Shown one piece after another: positions 25,215 through 35,115 of a stretch of DNA of 64,000 nt (positions are counted from its first letter, which is position 1; every line of letters starts with the position of its first letter). Where the stretch lies: the NCBI RefSeq assembly GCF_001042475.2, contig NZ_LECW02000026.1:54001-118000 (forward strand). The letters run 5' to 3'. The stretch is from Bacillus glycinifermentans. Its GTDB lineage: Bacteria > Bacillota > Bacilli > Bacillales > Bacillaceae. Position numbers and translations under genes: made by a program. The notes beneath the pieces were generated by a model. That model saw only the letters and a program-made list of their open reading frames with translations, was not told where the DNA came from and did no database searches.

Positions 25215-27155
25215 ATGAAACTGTTAGCGGTTACATCATGCCCGAACGGGATCGCTCATACGTATATGGCGGCAGAAAATTTGCAAAAAGCAGCCGACAG
25301 ATTGGGCGTAAAAATGAAAGTGGAAACCCAGGGCGGGATCGGCGTCGAAAATGAACTGACCGAACAGGACATTCAGGAAGCAGACGCTATCATTATCGCT
25401 GCCGACCGCTCGGTAAACAAAGACCGGTTTACGGGAAAAAAAGTGCTGTCTGTCGGGGTGCAGGACGGGATCCGCAAACCGGAAGAATTAATACAAAAAG
25501 CTTTGCACGGCGATATCCCCGTCTATCAATCTAGTTCACAATCGGCAAAAGCGGGTCATCAGGCGAAAAAACAAAACCCGATTTACCGTCATTTAATGAA
25601 CGGCGTTTCGTTCATGGTTCCGTTCATTGTCGTCGGCGGATTATTAATCGCACTTGCGCTCACGCTCGGGGGCGAAAAAACGCCTAAAGGCCTGGTGATT
25701 CCGGACGCTTCGTTCTGGAAGACGATCGAGCAGATTGGAAGCGCTTCATTCACGTTCATGATTCCGGTCTTAGCCGGATATATCGCGTACAGCATCGCCG
25801 ATAAGCCCGGCCTTGTTCCCGGCATGATCGGCGGATACATTGCAGCGACGGGAAGCTTTTACGGCAGCGCGAGCGGCGCCGGTTTCCTCGGGGGGATTAT
25901 CGCCGGATTTTTGGCAGGTTATGCGGCGCTAGGAATCAAAAGATTAAAGGTTCCAAAAGCGATCCAGCCGATCATGCCGATCATTGTGATTCCTGTACTG
26001 GCCTCGCTTATTGTCGGATTAGCGTTTGTATTTTTGATCGGCGCTCCTGTTGCGCACGTGTTTGAATCATTGACGGTTTGGCTGGCAGGTATGCAAGGAT
26101 CGAGCTCGATTATTCTGGCATTGATTTTAGGAGCGATGATTTCATTCGATATGGGCGGACCTGTCAACAAAGTGGCGTTCATGTTCGGTTCAGCAATGAT
26201 TGCAGAAGGAAACTACGAAATTATGGGACCGATTGCCGCAGCAATTTGTATACCGCCGATCGGGCTCGGAATCGCCACATTTATAGGAAAAAGAAAATTT
26301 CAAACGGCTGAAAGAGAAATGGGGAAAGCATCATTCACGATGGGGCTCTTCGGCATTACAGAAGGCGCCATCCCATTTGCGGCGCAAGATCCGCTGCGCG
26401 TGATCCCGAGCATTATGATAGGCTCCATGACAGGCTCGGTCATCGCCATGATCGGAAACGTCGGAGACAGAGTCGCACACGGCGGCCCAATCGTCGCCGT
26501 GCTGGGAGCTGTCGATCATGTTCCGATGTTCTTTGTTGCCGTTATTGCCGGATCGTTTGTCACTGCGATTGTAGTCAATATCCTGAAAAGAGACGTCACA
26601 CAAGCGCAGCAGCAGGAGCTAAAGGAAGCCGCAGCGGCAAAAGAAGACTTGCAGGAAGACGTGCCGGCGGAAAACAGGCAGCCAGAGAAAACGCGCATCA
26701 ACAAGCTGACGGACATCACCGGTTTAGACCTGATCGAACCTCAGCTATCCGGCATAACGCGCGACGACATTATTGATGAAATGATTCAGCAATTGTCCCG
26801 GGCAGGTGCGCTTAAGTCAGAAAGCGAATTCAAACAAGCAATCCTGAGCCGCGAACAGGAGAGCACAACGGCAATCGGAATGAATATTGCGATTCCGCAC
26901 GGGAAATCGGATGCAGTGTTAAAACCAAGCATCGCATTTGGGATCAAACGGGCGGGAGTCGATTGGAAAAGCCTCGACGGCACAAAGGCGAAACTCATTT
27001 TTATGATCGCCGTTCCGAAAGAAAGCGAAGGAAATGATCATTTAAAACTTCTGCAAATGCTGTCTCGCAAACTGATGGATGACAGGTACAGGGAAACATT
27101 ATTAGCCGTCCGGACAAAAGAGGAAGCATACAAGCTGCTTGAGGAAATCATATAA
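25215..27155 (+). CDS. manP: Mannose-specific PTS permease, EIIBCA
   Basis: A 646-residue fructose-family PTS transporter that takes up and phosphorylates mannose to mannose-6-P. Domain order is IIB (phospho-Cys in TSCPNGIAHTYMA, residue ~9), IIC (about residues 120-460, eight or more hydrophobic helices, GGPVNK and GITEGAIPFA loops), linker rich in Gln/Glu/Ala, then IIA (phospho-His in IAIPHGKSDAV, about residue 560). AGGAGG lies 8 bases before ATG 25215. The 15-base gap to manA shows an operon, controlled by the upstream ManR box. Confidence 0.95.
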   Translation: MKLLAVTSCPNGIAHTYMAAENLQKAADRLGVKMKVETQGGIGVENELTEQDIQEADAIIIAADRSVNKDRFTGKKVLSVGVQDGIRKPEELIQKALHGDIPVYQSSSQSAKAGHQAKKQNPIYRHLMNGVSFMVPFIVVGGLLIALALTLGGEKTPKGLVIPDASFWKTIEQIGSASFTFMIPVLAGYIAYSIADKPGLVPGMIGGYIAATGSFYGSASGAGFLGGIIAGFLAGYAALGIKRLKVPKAIQPIMPIIVIPVLASLIVGLAFVFLIGAPVAHVFESLTVWLAGMQGSSSIILALILGAMISFDMGGPVNKVAFMFGSAMIAEGNYEIMGPIAAAICIPPIGLGIATFIGKRKFQTAEREMGKASFTMGLFGITEGAIPFAAQDPLRVIPSIMIGSMTGSVIAMIGNVGDRVAHGGPIVAVLGAVDHVPMFFVAVIAGSFVTAIVVNILKRDVTQAQQQELKEAAAAKEDLQEDVPAENRQPEKTRINKLTDITGLDLIEPQLSGITRDDIIDEMIQQLSRAGALKSESEFKQAILSREQESTTAIGMNIAIPHGKSDAVLKPSIAFGIKRAGVDWKSLDGTKAKLIFMIAVPKESEGNDHLKLLQMLSRKLMDDRYRETLLAVRTKEEAYKLLEEII

Positions 27156-27170
27156 GGTCAGGTGATACAC

Positions 27171-28118
27171 ATGAAGACTGAACCATTATTTTTTGCACCC
27201 GTTTTCAAGGAAAGAATCTGGGGAGGTACGGCATTGGCTTCTTTCGGCTATGACATTCCGTCGGAACGAACAGGGGAGTGCTGGGCGTTTGCCGCACACC
27301 AGAACGGGCAAAGCGTTGTTCAAAACGGAATGTATAAAGGGCTTACGCTTACGGAATTGTGGGAAAAACACCGGCATTTATTCGGGCATGCAGAGGGGGA
27401 CCGCTTTCCTCTCCTAACCAAAATATTAGACGCCAACCAAGACTTGTCCGTCCAAGTACACCCAAATGATGAGTTTGCACGAAAAAGAGAAAACGGCGAA
27501 CTCGGCAAAACGGAATGCTGGTATGTCATCGATTGTAAAGAAGATGCCGAAATCGTTTACGGACACCATGCAACAACAAAAGAAGAACTGATCTCCATGA
27601 TCGAGCTTAAAGAATGGAACCGGCTTTTGCGGCGCGTGAAAGTAAAGCCGGGAGATTTCTTCCATGTGCCAAGCGGAACGGTTCATGCGATCGGTGAAGG
27701 CATACAGATTTTAGAGACGCAGCAAAATTCTGATACAACGTACAGATTATACGATTATGACAGAAAAGATGCGGAAGGAAATCTGCGCGAGCTCCATCTT
27801 GAAAAAAGCATAGAGGTGATAGACGTTCCATTTACGGAACATCAGCCGGAAATCCGCCAAGAACAAACGAACGATCTCTGCGTCACCACATTTATCGAGT
27901 GTCCCTATTTTTCAGTGAAAAAGTGGGAGGTAAAAGGAACAGCCCGCTTAAAACAGGAAAAACCGTTCCTTCTTGTCAGCGTCATCAAAGGGGGAGGGAG
28001 CATCACCTCAAACGGACACGAATATTCATTGAAAAAAGGAGATCACATCTTGCTGCCTGACGGCTTCGGCCAGTTCGAGCTTAGCGGGCATGCCGAATGC
28101 ATCGTATCAAGCCTGTAA
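27171..28118 (+). CDS. manA: Mannose-6-phosphate isomerase, type I
   Basis: A 315-residue zinc enzyme, the same length as B. subtilis ManA, converting mannose-6-P to fructose-6-P. Cupin motifs and metal ligands: QVHPNDEFA, KTECWYV, and FFHVPSGTVHAIGEG. ATG 27171 is preferred over GTG 27162. It is co-transcribed with manP and ends at a strong hairpin. The B. subtilis third gene yjdF is absent. Confidence 0.95.
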   Translation: MKTEPLFFAPVFKERIWGGTALASFGYDIPSERTGECWAFAAHQNGQSVVQNGMYKGLTLTELWEKHRHLFGHAEGDRFPLLTKILDANQDLSVQVHPNDEFARKRENGELGKTECWYVIDCKEDAEIVYGHHATTKEELISMIELKEWNRLLRRVKVKPGDFFHVPSGTVHAIGEGIQILETQQNSDTTYRLYDYDRKDAEGNLRELHLEKSIEVIDVPFTEHQPEIRQEQTNDLCVTTFIECPYFSVKKWEVKGTARLKQEKPFLLVSVIKGGGSITSNGHEYSLKKGDHILLPDGFGQFELSGHAECIVSSL

Positions 28119-28121
28119 AAT

Positions 28122-28156
28122 GAAACCGGTTCCTTCCGTGCGAAGGAACCGGTTTC
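28122..28156. terminator. Terminator after manA (bidirectional)
   Basis: AAACCGGTTCCTTC/GAAGGAACCGGTTT, a 14-bp stem between convergent genes. Confidence 0.88.
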
Positions 28157-28165
28157 GTACTCAAG

Positions 28166-28685
28166 CTATTCTTTCAAAATCCGAAAATCGATAATATTTC
28201 CGTATCGATCTGATTCAATATGGCAGCATCCCGTCATCAGCTGCTTTAATTTTTCGCGCCCGCGCTGTACCCTCGATTTGGCCCCGGAATAAGACATCCC
28301 CGTCTTTTCGCACAATTCCTTTTGCGTGAGCCCTTGGATTTCTGTCAGTTCGAGCGCCTCCCGGTACTTTTCCGGGAGCCTTTTGATCGAGGAGCGAATA
28401 CACGCAGCCGCTTCTTTTGTATCGTTTTCCTCTTCGATGTCATCGCTGAATTCAATCTGCTCTGGAAGCTGTTCAATCGATTTTTCTGTCCGGTAAAAGT
28501 CGATGATCGTATTTCGGGCAACCTTGTAGCTCCAAGCGCGGATGTTTTGTACATTCTTTACATTCGAAAGATGCATTTGAACCGATTTGCAGTAAATCAT
28601 CAACTGCCGATTGGTCTTGGACTCTAAGCGAAATAAATGTTTTTAACGGCTCATGATATCTATTCCATAGATCTTCTACATTCAC
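28166..28685 (-). pseudogene. sigZ: ECF-type RNA polymerase sigma factor (SigZ-like), frameshifted
   Basis: The 5' frame starts at GTG 28685 (AGGAGG 8 bases upstream): VNVEDLWNRYHEPLKTFISLRVQDQSAVDDLLQ, the sigma region 2 opening of SigZ-type factors. The frame then shifts near 28595; the expected EVFxKMH segment is lost. The other frame continues HLSNVKNVQNIRAWSYKVARNTIIDFYR (region 2.3-2.4) and LPEKYREALELTEIQGLTQKELCEKTGMSYSGAKSRVQRGREKL (region 4), ending at 28166. Both halves are well conserved, so the lesion is recent or a sequencing error. Confidence 0.82.
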
Positions 28686-28825
28686 TTCAATATCCTCCTG
28701 CTGCATTTCCTGCGTCCATTTTACATGTGCTCATCCTCTTTATCGTAACAGGAAGCCGGGAGGATGTTGAATCATTTGCTTCCGCCGGGTACCTGCTTAC
28801 AAAATATCGCATGAGGAGAGGATTG

Positions 28826-29798
28826 TTATGAAATACAAGAACGGGATTGCGCGTCAGCCGTTTGTGCCTGTGGACGATGAACTTTGGAGTGGACACAGAT
28901 GAAAAAACAGCGTTCCGCATCATGGACGAAGCGCTCGATAACGGCATTCAGTTTTCGATACCGCCAATATCTACGGATGGGGCGAAAATGCCGGATTGAC
29001 GGAAAGCCTCATCGGAAAATGGTCTGCCCAAGGGGGGCAGCGCCGCGAAAAAGTCGTCCTGGCGACGAAAGTGTATGAACCGATATCCGATTCAAACGAC
29101 GGACCAAACGATACAAGAGGCCTGTCTCTTTACAAAATCAGACGCCACCTGGAAGGATCTCTGAAGCGCCTGCAGACCGATCATATCGAACTGTATCAAA
29201 ATGCATCACATCGACCGGCGGACCCCGTGGGATGAAATATGGGAAGCATTCGAGGGCCAGGTTCGAACAGGCAAGGTTGATTATATCGGTTCAAGCAACT
29301 TTGCAGGCTGGCATTTGGTCAAGGCGCAGGCAGCAGTTGAAAGACGCAATTTCATGGGGCTTGTCACAGAGCAGCATAAGTATAGTTTATTAGAGCGGAC
29401 GGCGGAAATGGAAGTGCTTCCGGCTGCCCGCGATCTAGGCCTTGACGTAGTGGCATGGAGCCCGCTTGCAGGAGGGCTTCTCGGTGGCCGTGCGTTAAAA
29501 AAGCATGCCGGAACCCGAACATCACAAAGGGCGGATTTAATCGAAAAGCACCTGAACACGGCTTGAGAGATTTTCGGCTTTATGCAAAGAGCTGGGGGAG
29601 AAAGAAGCCAATGTTGCGCTGGCATGGGTGCTCACAAATCCCGCGCTGACCGCACCGATTATCGGGCCAAGAACCGTAGAACAGCTGCGGGATGCGATTA
29701 GAGCGGTCGAAATTAGTTTGGAAGAGGACATTCTTAACGAACTGAACGACATCTTTCCCGGACCCGGAGGGGAAACGCCCGAATTATACGCTTGGTAG
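28826..29798 (+). pseudogene. Aldo-keto reductase, multiply frameshifted
   Basis: ATG 28828, with GAGGAGAGG upstream, starts MKYK. Restoring frames gives one ~325-residue aldo/keto reductase: TMNFGVDTDEKTAFRIMDEALDNGIQ, DTANIYGWGENAG, VVLATKVYEP, MHHIDRRTPWDEIWEAFE, IGSSNFAGWHL, VVAWSPLAGGLLGG, then NPALTAPIIGPRTVEQL, stop at 29798. Lesions: near 28845-28870 (N-terminal deletion), a lost T at 28951-28954 (CAGTTTTCG), an extra A at 29198-29201 (CAAAATG), and a shift near 29555. Too many hits for function. NADPH-dependent carbonyl reduction is the family activity. Confidence 0.85.
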
Positions 29799-30179
29799 AC
29801 AAAAAGTTATTTCAGTAAATCTTTCAAACATCAGAAAAACGAGCTGTGCGGCCGGGAGATATCCTGATCGCCGGCCGGCTCAGCCCTGGATTTCAGACTG
29901 TTACAGTGTCTTTATCGCTCCCCCCTGACTCTTTAACGCTGAAAATTTTTGCAGCTTCACTTCATTAAAAAACGATTGAGCATTGTTCGGTTCCTGATAA
30001 ATTTTTATTTTTTTAATAAATTAAAAAAGTTAACTGATTAAATTAAAATGCTGGAAGTGATGTCAAATGATTTTTGTGAAACAGAAAGAAAAACCAAGAT
30101 ACAGAGAGTAAATAGGATATAAGAAGTTAAAAAGCTTTCAAAATCATCTCATTTCGTCATTTTTGATGTTTTATGGAAC
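29799..30179. other. Intergenic region before the kdp promoter
   Basis: An imperfect GC-rich hairpin (GGCCGGGAG…CCGGCC near 29850-29880) may end the aldo-keto reductase transcript, and the rest is AT-rich. No gene or known site was recognised. Confidence 0.35.
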
Positions 30180-30208
30180 TTTACAGTTCAATTTAACGAG
30201 AGTAATAT
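30180..30208 (+). promoter_or_regulatory. kdp operon promoter
   Basis: TTTACA (30180-30185), a 17-bp spacer and TAATAT (30203-30208) form a plausible SigA promoter 35 bases upstream of the riboswitch. Confidence 0.6.
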
Positions 30209-30244
30209 AAATCTCATCAAAAATCTGAATAAAATTTCCAATTA

Positions 30245-30463
30245 TCGTAACCGCTGAATTCCAGTTTGGAAGCGGGGGAACCATTTTTGTGGCGTTGCCA
30301 CTTGGGGTGAATCCTTTTTTGAAGGTAAGGTGACTCTTTGCACCTGAATCCGACAGCTAACCTCGCAAGCGTTTAAAGAGAACCCAAATACGTGCGGAAA
30401 GCACGGTTTCTTAACTGTGCCCTAAAAAAGCCGTAAGAGGTTTGTTCTCTTGCGGCTTTTTTT
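30245..30463 (+). ncRNA. ydaO/yuaA-type c-di-AMP riboswitch with expression-platform terminator
   Basis: The leader shows the hallmark ydaO blocks in order: GAAGCGGGGGAACCA, a stem, CTTGGGGTGAATCC, AAGGTAAGGTGACTCTTTGCACC, TGAATCCGACAGCTAACCTCG, then GCAAGCGTTT. A terminator hairpin (AAAAAGCCGTAAGAG…CTCTTGCGGCTTTTTTT, 30423-30463) follows. Known members bind c-di-AMP and terminate transcription of potassium-uptake genes when c-di-AMP (a signal of high K+) is abundant. Its position directly before kdp fits exactly. Confidence 0.93.
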
Positions 30464-30498
30464 CATGCCGTTTACAGAAAACAAAGGGGGTGATGTAC

Positions 30499-30603
30499 GT
30501 GTTGGATTTTTTGATGCTGGTCATCTTTGCCGCTTTGGTATCAATGATTCTTTTATTGGCCAAATGGGCTGAACATACAATCGGTCACGAACCAAAAAAA
30601 TAA
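30499..30603 (+). CDS. 34-residue single-pass membrane protein at the head of the kdp operon
   Basis: An open frame from GTG 30499 to TAA 30601-30603, with AAAGGGGG 8 bases before the GTG. It encodes one hydrophobic helix (FLMLVIFAALVSMILLLAKW) followed by a polar tail EHTIGHEPKK. It lies 36 bases after the riboswitch terminator and 20 bases before kdpF. It resembles KdpF in size and topology but not in sequence. It may be an extra small subunit or stabiliser of the Kdp complex. The ribosome site and uninterrupted operon position support translation; function is unknown. Confidence 0.65.
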   Translation: MLDFLMLVIFAALVSMILLLAKWAEHTIGHEPKK

Positions 30604-30623
30604 CCGTGAAAGGAAGAATCCCA

Positions 30624-30701
30624 ATGATTCTATTGATAGCTGCAGTTATCGCGCTGTTTATCTATTTGACATACGCCTTGCTTCATCCGGAAAAGTTTTA
30701 G
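30624..30701 (+). CDS. kdpF: Potassium-transporting ATPase small subunit KdpF
   Basis: A 25-residue single-helix protein (ILLIAAVIALFIYLTYALLHPEKF). The C-terminal YxLLxPExF signature is characteristic of KdpF, the peptide that stabilises KdpABC. AAAGGAAG lies 7-8 bases before ATG 30624. It sits between the 34-codon ORF and kdpA. Confidence 0.9.
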   Translation: MILLIAAVIALFIYLTYALLHPEKF

Positions 30702-30725
30702 TAAACACAAGTGGGGGTTGAAGAA

Positions 30726-32395
30726 ATGATATTGTTTATTTCAATATGCGTCATCGTATTGATTGCACTTTTGTCAGCTAAACCAATGGGTCTTTACATT
30801 GCTAAGGCATTTGATTACGCCCCATCCAAAATCGACAGGCTGTTTCTTCCGGCTGAACGGTTGTTTTACCGAATTGGCGGTGTGAAAACGGAAAATCAAT
30901 CTTGGAAGAAATACGCTGTCTCCTTAGTATTAACAAACGCGGTCATGATCTTGATTGTTTATGCGGTCTTTCGGCTGCAAGGAATATTGCCGTTAAACCC
31001 GACGAATGTCAGCGGAATGAATCCCTCGCTTGCGTTTAATACGGCAATCAGTTTTATGACTAATACGAATTTGCAGCATTACAGCGGCGAAACCGGTCTT
31101 TCCCTGTTTTCGCAAATGTTTGCGATTATCTTTTTAATGTTTACGGCGCCTGCCACTGCCCTGGCCGCGGCAATTGCCATGATTCGGGGCCTCGCCGGAA
31201 AACCGCTCGGAAACTTTTATGTTGATCTGGTCCGCTGTATTACCCGAATTCTGCTTCCGGTTGCAGCGGTCATGTCCCTTGTTTTTGTCGGTCTCGGCGT
31301 TCCGCAAACAGTTGATGCATCCGTAACCGCAAAAACGCTAGCAGGAGCGGACCAAACGATTTTACGCGGACCTGTTGCATCCTTTTTATCCATAAAAGAG
31401 CTGGGAAACAACGGCGGGGGATATTTCGGCGCAAACTCTGCACACCCATTTGAAAATCCAAATGGGTGGAGCAATGCGCTGCAAATGTTATTAATGCTGC
31501 TTATCACCGTTTCACTGCCGTTTACGTATGGGAAAATGGTCGGAAATCCAAAACAGGGGCGCATTCTCTTTGTTTCGGCGGGACTTCTCTTTTTATTCAT
31601 AATGGGTGCAGCTTTTATGGCGGAATCCAACGGAAACCCGGCACTCAATGAAATGGGAATTCAGCATGAAGCTGGCAGTATGGAAGGAAAAGAGGTACGC
31701 TTCGGAACCTGGTATTCATCCTTGTATGCCATGGTGACAACGGCGAGTGAAACAGGTGCGGTCAATGCGATGCACGACAGCCTGATGCCTCTGACAGGAT
31801 TGCTGGCCATGGCCAATATGATGCTGAACACCGTGTTCGGCGGATTCGGAGCCGGATTTATGAACATGCTGCTGTATGCGATGATCGCCGTGTTCTTGTC
31901 TGGTTTAATGGTTGGAAGAACACCTGAATTTTTAGGCAAAAAAATTGAAGGCAAAGAAATGAAGCTATTAGCTGTCACGTTGCTGATTCAGCCGCTGCTG
32001 ATTTTAGGGGCGTCTGCACTTGCCCTCTATACCCATATGGGACGGGAAGCCATCTCAAATCCCGGTTTTCACGGGATCAGCCAAATTTTGTATGAATTTA
32101 CGTCTTCAGCGGCAAATAACGGGTCGGGTTTTGAAGGGCTGAAAGATGCAACGCCGTTCTGGAATATGTCAACAGGGATTGTGATGTTCATCGGCCGTTA
32201 TGTTTCAATTGTTACCCTCTTGGCAGTCGCCGGATCTTTGCTTGAAAAAAGAACGGTCCCTGATACCATCGGTACGTTCCGGACGGATTCGGGTATATTT
32301 GGCGGTATTTTCGTCACGGTGATTCTATTGTCGGGGCATTAACCTTTTTCCCTGTGCTGGTTTTAGGACCTGCCGCAGAATTTTTAACTTTATAG
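30726..32395 (+). pseudogene. kdpA: Potassium-transporting ATPase subunit KdpA, frameshifted near the 3' end
   Basis: The K+-selective channel-like subunit, with about ten membrane helices. Selectivity-filter loops are visible, including SFMTNTNLQHYSGE and NNGGGYFGANSAHPFENP. The reading frame from ATG 30726 stops at 32342 after 538 residues with an aberrant LLSGH end. Shifting frame at about 32325 restores [20 protein letters not shown] and a stop at 32393-32395, giving the normal ~556 residues. One base is missing in the segment ATTCTATTGTC. The truncated protein lacks only its last ~18 residues, in the final helix, and might keep partial function. Real mutation or sequence error is undecided. 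Confidence 0.88.
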
Positions 32396-32406
32396 GAGGG
32401 CTTACA

Positions 32407-34473
32407 GTGAACGATTTCAGCAATGCCGATCGGCAGCACGGAGCGGATTCAGTCCGGAAAACGAATAAAACCCTTAATAAAACGATTGTAAAAGAGGCGC
32501 TTAAAGACGCTGTTTTGAAATTGGACCCGCGCATCATGATTCGAAATCCGATTATGTTTGTCGTTGAGATAGGCTTTTTTATCTCGGTTCTAATCTCCGT
32601 ATTCCCGCAATTTTTCGGGAGCACGGCGCCCGTTTGGTTTAATGCGGCGGTCTCTGTCATTTTGCTGTTCACGATTTTATTCGCCAACTTCGCCGAAGCT
32701 CTGGCTGAAGGGAGAGGAAAGGCGCAGGCCGATTCTTTAAAACAGACGAAGAAGGGAATATGGGCCAATAAAGTAGTTAACGGGAATATAGAAAAAGTTT
32801 CATCTTCCGATCTTCGCAAGGGCGACATCGTCATCGTCTCCCAGGGAGAAATGATCCCGAGCGACGGCGAAGTGATCGCGGGCCTCGCATCAGTCGACGA
32901 ATCGGCGATTACCGGCGAATCAGCGCCGGTCATAAAAGAGGCGGGAGGCGATTTCAGCTCTGTTACGGGAGGAACCCGTGTTGTCAGCGATTCGATTAAA
33001 GTAAAAATTACAAGCGAACCAGGCGAAACGTTTTTAGATCAGATGATTGCCCTTGTTGAAGGGGCAGAAAGGCAAAAAACGCCGAATGAAATCGCCTTGA
33101 ACACGGTTTTGACAAGCTTAACGATCATCTTTCTCATCGTCGTCGTTTCACTCCCGTTTTTTACCGGCTACCTTGGGTTTCAAATCGATCCGGCGGTCCT
33201 GATCGCTCTGCTTGTCTGCCTGATTCCGACGACAATCGGAGGTCTTTTGTCGGCCATCGGCATTGCAGGCATGGACCGCGTCACCCGCTTTAACGTACTT
33301 GCCATGTCGGGAAAAGCTGTCGAGGCGGCCGGTGATATTCATACGATTATTCTTGATAAAACCGGAACGATCACATTTGGAAACCGGATGGCAAGCGAAT
33401 TTGTACCCGTCGGTGATGAAACGCTCCAATCCGTCGGTGAATACGCGGCGATCAGCTCTATTCACGATGAAACGCCTGAAGGCCGGTCCGTCATCGACCT
33501 CGCCAAAAAACTGGCCATTGAATACGACCCGGCGTCTGAAGGAGAATGGATCGAATTTAAGGCGGAAACAAGAATGAGCGGCGTCGATTTGACGAATGGC
33601 AGAAAGGTTCGTAAAGGCGCTGTCGATGCCGTGAAAAAGTGGGTTGAAACAAACGGAGGAAACATCCCGCCGGACCTTGACAGGGAAAGCGGGCGAATTG
33701 CAAAAGAAGGCGGAACACCTCTCGCGGTTGCGGCAGACAACAAAATCTACGGTTTAATTTATTTAAAAGACACCGTAAAACCGGGGATGAGAGAACGCTT
33801 TGAGGAACTTCGGAGAATGGGCATCAAAACGGTGATGTGTACGGGTGATAACCCATTAACGGCGGCTACGATTGCCAAAGAGGCCGGCGTGGATGATTTT
33901 ATCGCGGAAAGCAAACCGGAAGACAAAATCAACGTGATCAAACGCGAACAAGAGGAAGGAAAGCTGGTCGCCATGACAGGAGACGGTACGAACGATGCCC
34001 CAGCGCTGGCCCAGGCTGATGTGGGGCTTGCCATGAACAGCGGGACAACGGCGGCCAAAGAAGCGGCGAACATGGTCGATTTGGATTCCAACCCGACGAA
34101 AGTCATTGAAGTGGTGTCGATCGGAAAACAGTTGCTCATGACTCGCGGCGCTCTTACAACGTTCAGCATTGCAAATGATATCGCCAAATATTTTGCGATT
34201 ATTCCGGCGATGTTTATGCTGGCGATCCCTGAAATGAAAGTACTGAATATCATGGGACTTGCTTCACCAATGTCAGCCATTTTGTCGGCGCTCATTTTTA
34301 ATGCGGTGATTATTCCGCTGCTTGTCCCTTTAGCGATTAAAGGGGTCGCATACAAGCCGATGAGCTCAAATGCTTTGCTCGCCCGCAACCTGTTGATATA
34401 CGGACTTGGCGGAGTGCTTGTCCCGTTTATCGGAATCAAGCTGATTGATCTTTTGCTTCAGATATTTGTATAA
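32407..34473 (+). CDS. kdpB: Potassium-transporting P-type ATPase subunit KdpB
   Basis: A 688-residue P-type ATPase that energises high-affinity K+ uptake in the KdpFABC complex. Phosphorylation site [12 protein letters not shown] near residue 317; actuator motif ITGESAPV; nucleotide-domain KGA; hinge [16 protein letters not shown]. The start is GTG 32407, with AGGAGGG 6 bases upstream, 11 bases after the restored kdpA stop, which supports the restored frame. Confidence 0.96.
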   Translation: MNDFSNADRQHGADSVRKTNKTLNKTIVKEALKDAVLKLDPRIMIRNPIMFVVEIGFFISVLISVFPQFFGSTAPVWFNAAVSVILLFTILFANFAEALAEGRGKAQADSLKQTKKGIWANKVVNGNIEKVSSSDLRKGDIVIVSQGEMIPSDGEVIAGLASVDESAITGESAPVIKEAGGDFSSVTGGTRVVSDSIKVKITSEPGETFLDQMIALVEGAERQKTPNEIALNTVLTSLTIIFLIVVVSLPFFTGYLGFQIDPAVLIALLVCLIPTTIGGLLSAIGIAGMDRVTRFNVLAMSGKAVEAAGDIHTIILDKTGTITFGNRMASEFVPVGDETLQSVGEYAAISSIHDETPEGRSVIDLAKKLAIEYDPASEGEWIEFKAETRMSGVDLTNGRKVRKGAVDAVKKWVETNGGNIPPDLDRESGRIAKEGGTPLAVAADNKIYGLIYLKDTVKPGMRERFEELRRMGIKTVMCTGDNPLTAATIAKEAGVDDFIAESKPEDKINVIKREQEEGKLVAMTGDGTNDAPALAQADVGLAMNSGTTAAKEAANMVDLDSNPTKVIEVVSIGKQLLMTRGALTTFSIANDIAKYFAIIPAMFMLAIPEMKVLNIMGLASPMSAILSALIFNAVIIPLLVPLAIKGVAYKPMSSNALLARNLLIYGLGGVLVPFIGIKLIDLLLQIFV

Positions 34474-34487
34474 GGTGGGAGACTACA

Positions 34488-35051
34488 ATGAAAGAAATAG
34501 GTGCAATGATAAGAATCAGTTTATTGCTGTTGATCGTGTGCGGGCTTATTTATCCACTGGCCGTTACGGGAATCTCACAGGCCGTGATGCCGAAAAAAGC
34601 GAATGGAAGCCTTATTTACAACCGGAAAGGAGAGGTCATCGGCTCTGAATTAATCGGGCAGCAGTTTACTGATCCGCGCTTTTTTAACAGCAGAGTATCC
34701 GGCATCGGCTATGATGCCGCAAGTTCCGGATCGCCAAATGAAGCACCTTCAAATCCCGAGTTATTCAAGCGGGTCAAAACATCAATCGCTGAATGGAAAA
34801 AGGAAAATCCGGATGTTCCCGTCAGCAAACTGCCGATTGATCTAATCACGAATTCTGACTCGGGGCTTGATCCTGATATCAGCCCGGCCGCTGCATATGC
34901 ACAAATCCCAAGAATCAGCCGTCTGACAGGGATTTCAAAGGCAGAACTCGAACAATTAGTTGATCAGCACGCCGAGAAGGCTTCCCTCTTCAGCGAAGCC
35001 CGCGTCAATGTTCTGCTGCTTAATATCGATGTAAAAGAAAAGCTGAAGTAA
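34488..35051 (+). CDS. kdpC: Potassium-transporting ATPase subunit KdpC
   Basis: A 187-residue subunit with one N-terminal membrane helix ([24 protein letters not shown]) and an extracytoplasmic domain containing the conserved [20 protein letters not shown] and [10 protein letters not shown] motifs. It caps the KdpA pore from outside. It lies 14 bases after kdpB. Confidence 0.95.
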   Translation: MKEIGAMIRISLLLLIVCGLIYPLAVTGISQAVMPKKANGSLIYNRKGEVIGSELIGQQFTDPRFFNSRVSGIGYDAASSGSPNEAPSNPELFKRVKTSIAEWKKENPDVPVSKLPIDLITNSDSGLDPDISPAAAYAQIPRISRLTGISKAELEQLVDQHAEKASLFSEARVNVLLLNIDVKEKLK

Positions 35052-35115
35052 CGCTTCTCCCCGGTGCCTGCCCGCGAGACACCGGGGGAATCTTTAACGA
35101 AAGACGGAGATACAT

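Noticed and set aside
32325..32933. 202-codon minus-strand ORF opposite kdpB
   Set aside because: Antisense shadow of kdpB codons with no ribosome site or recognisable motif.
33759..34439. 226-codon minus-strand ORF opposite kdpB
   Set aside because: Long only because of codon bias on the opposite strand; kdpB is unambiguous.
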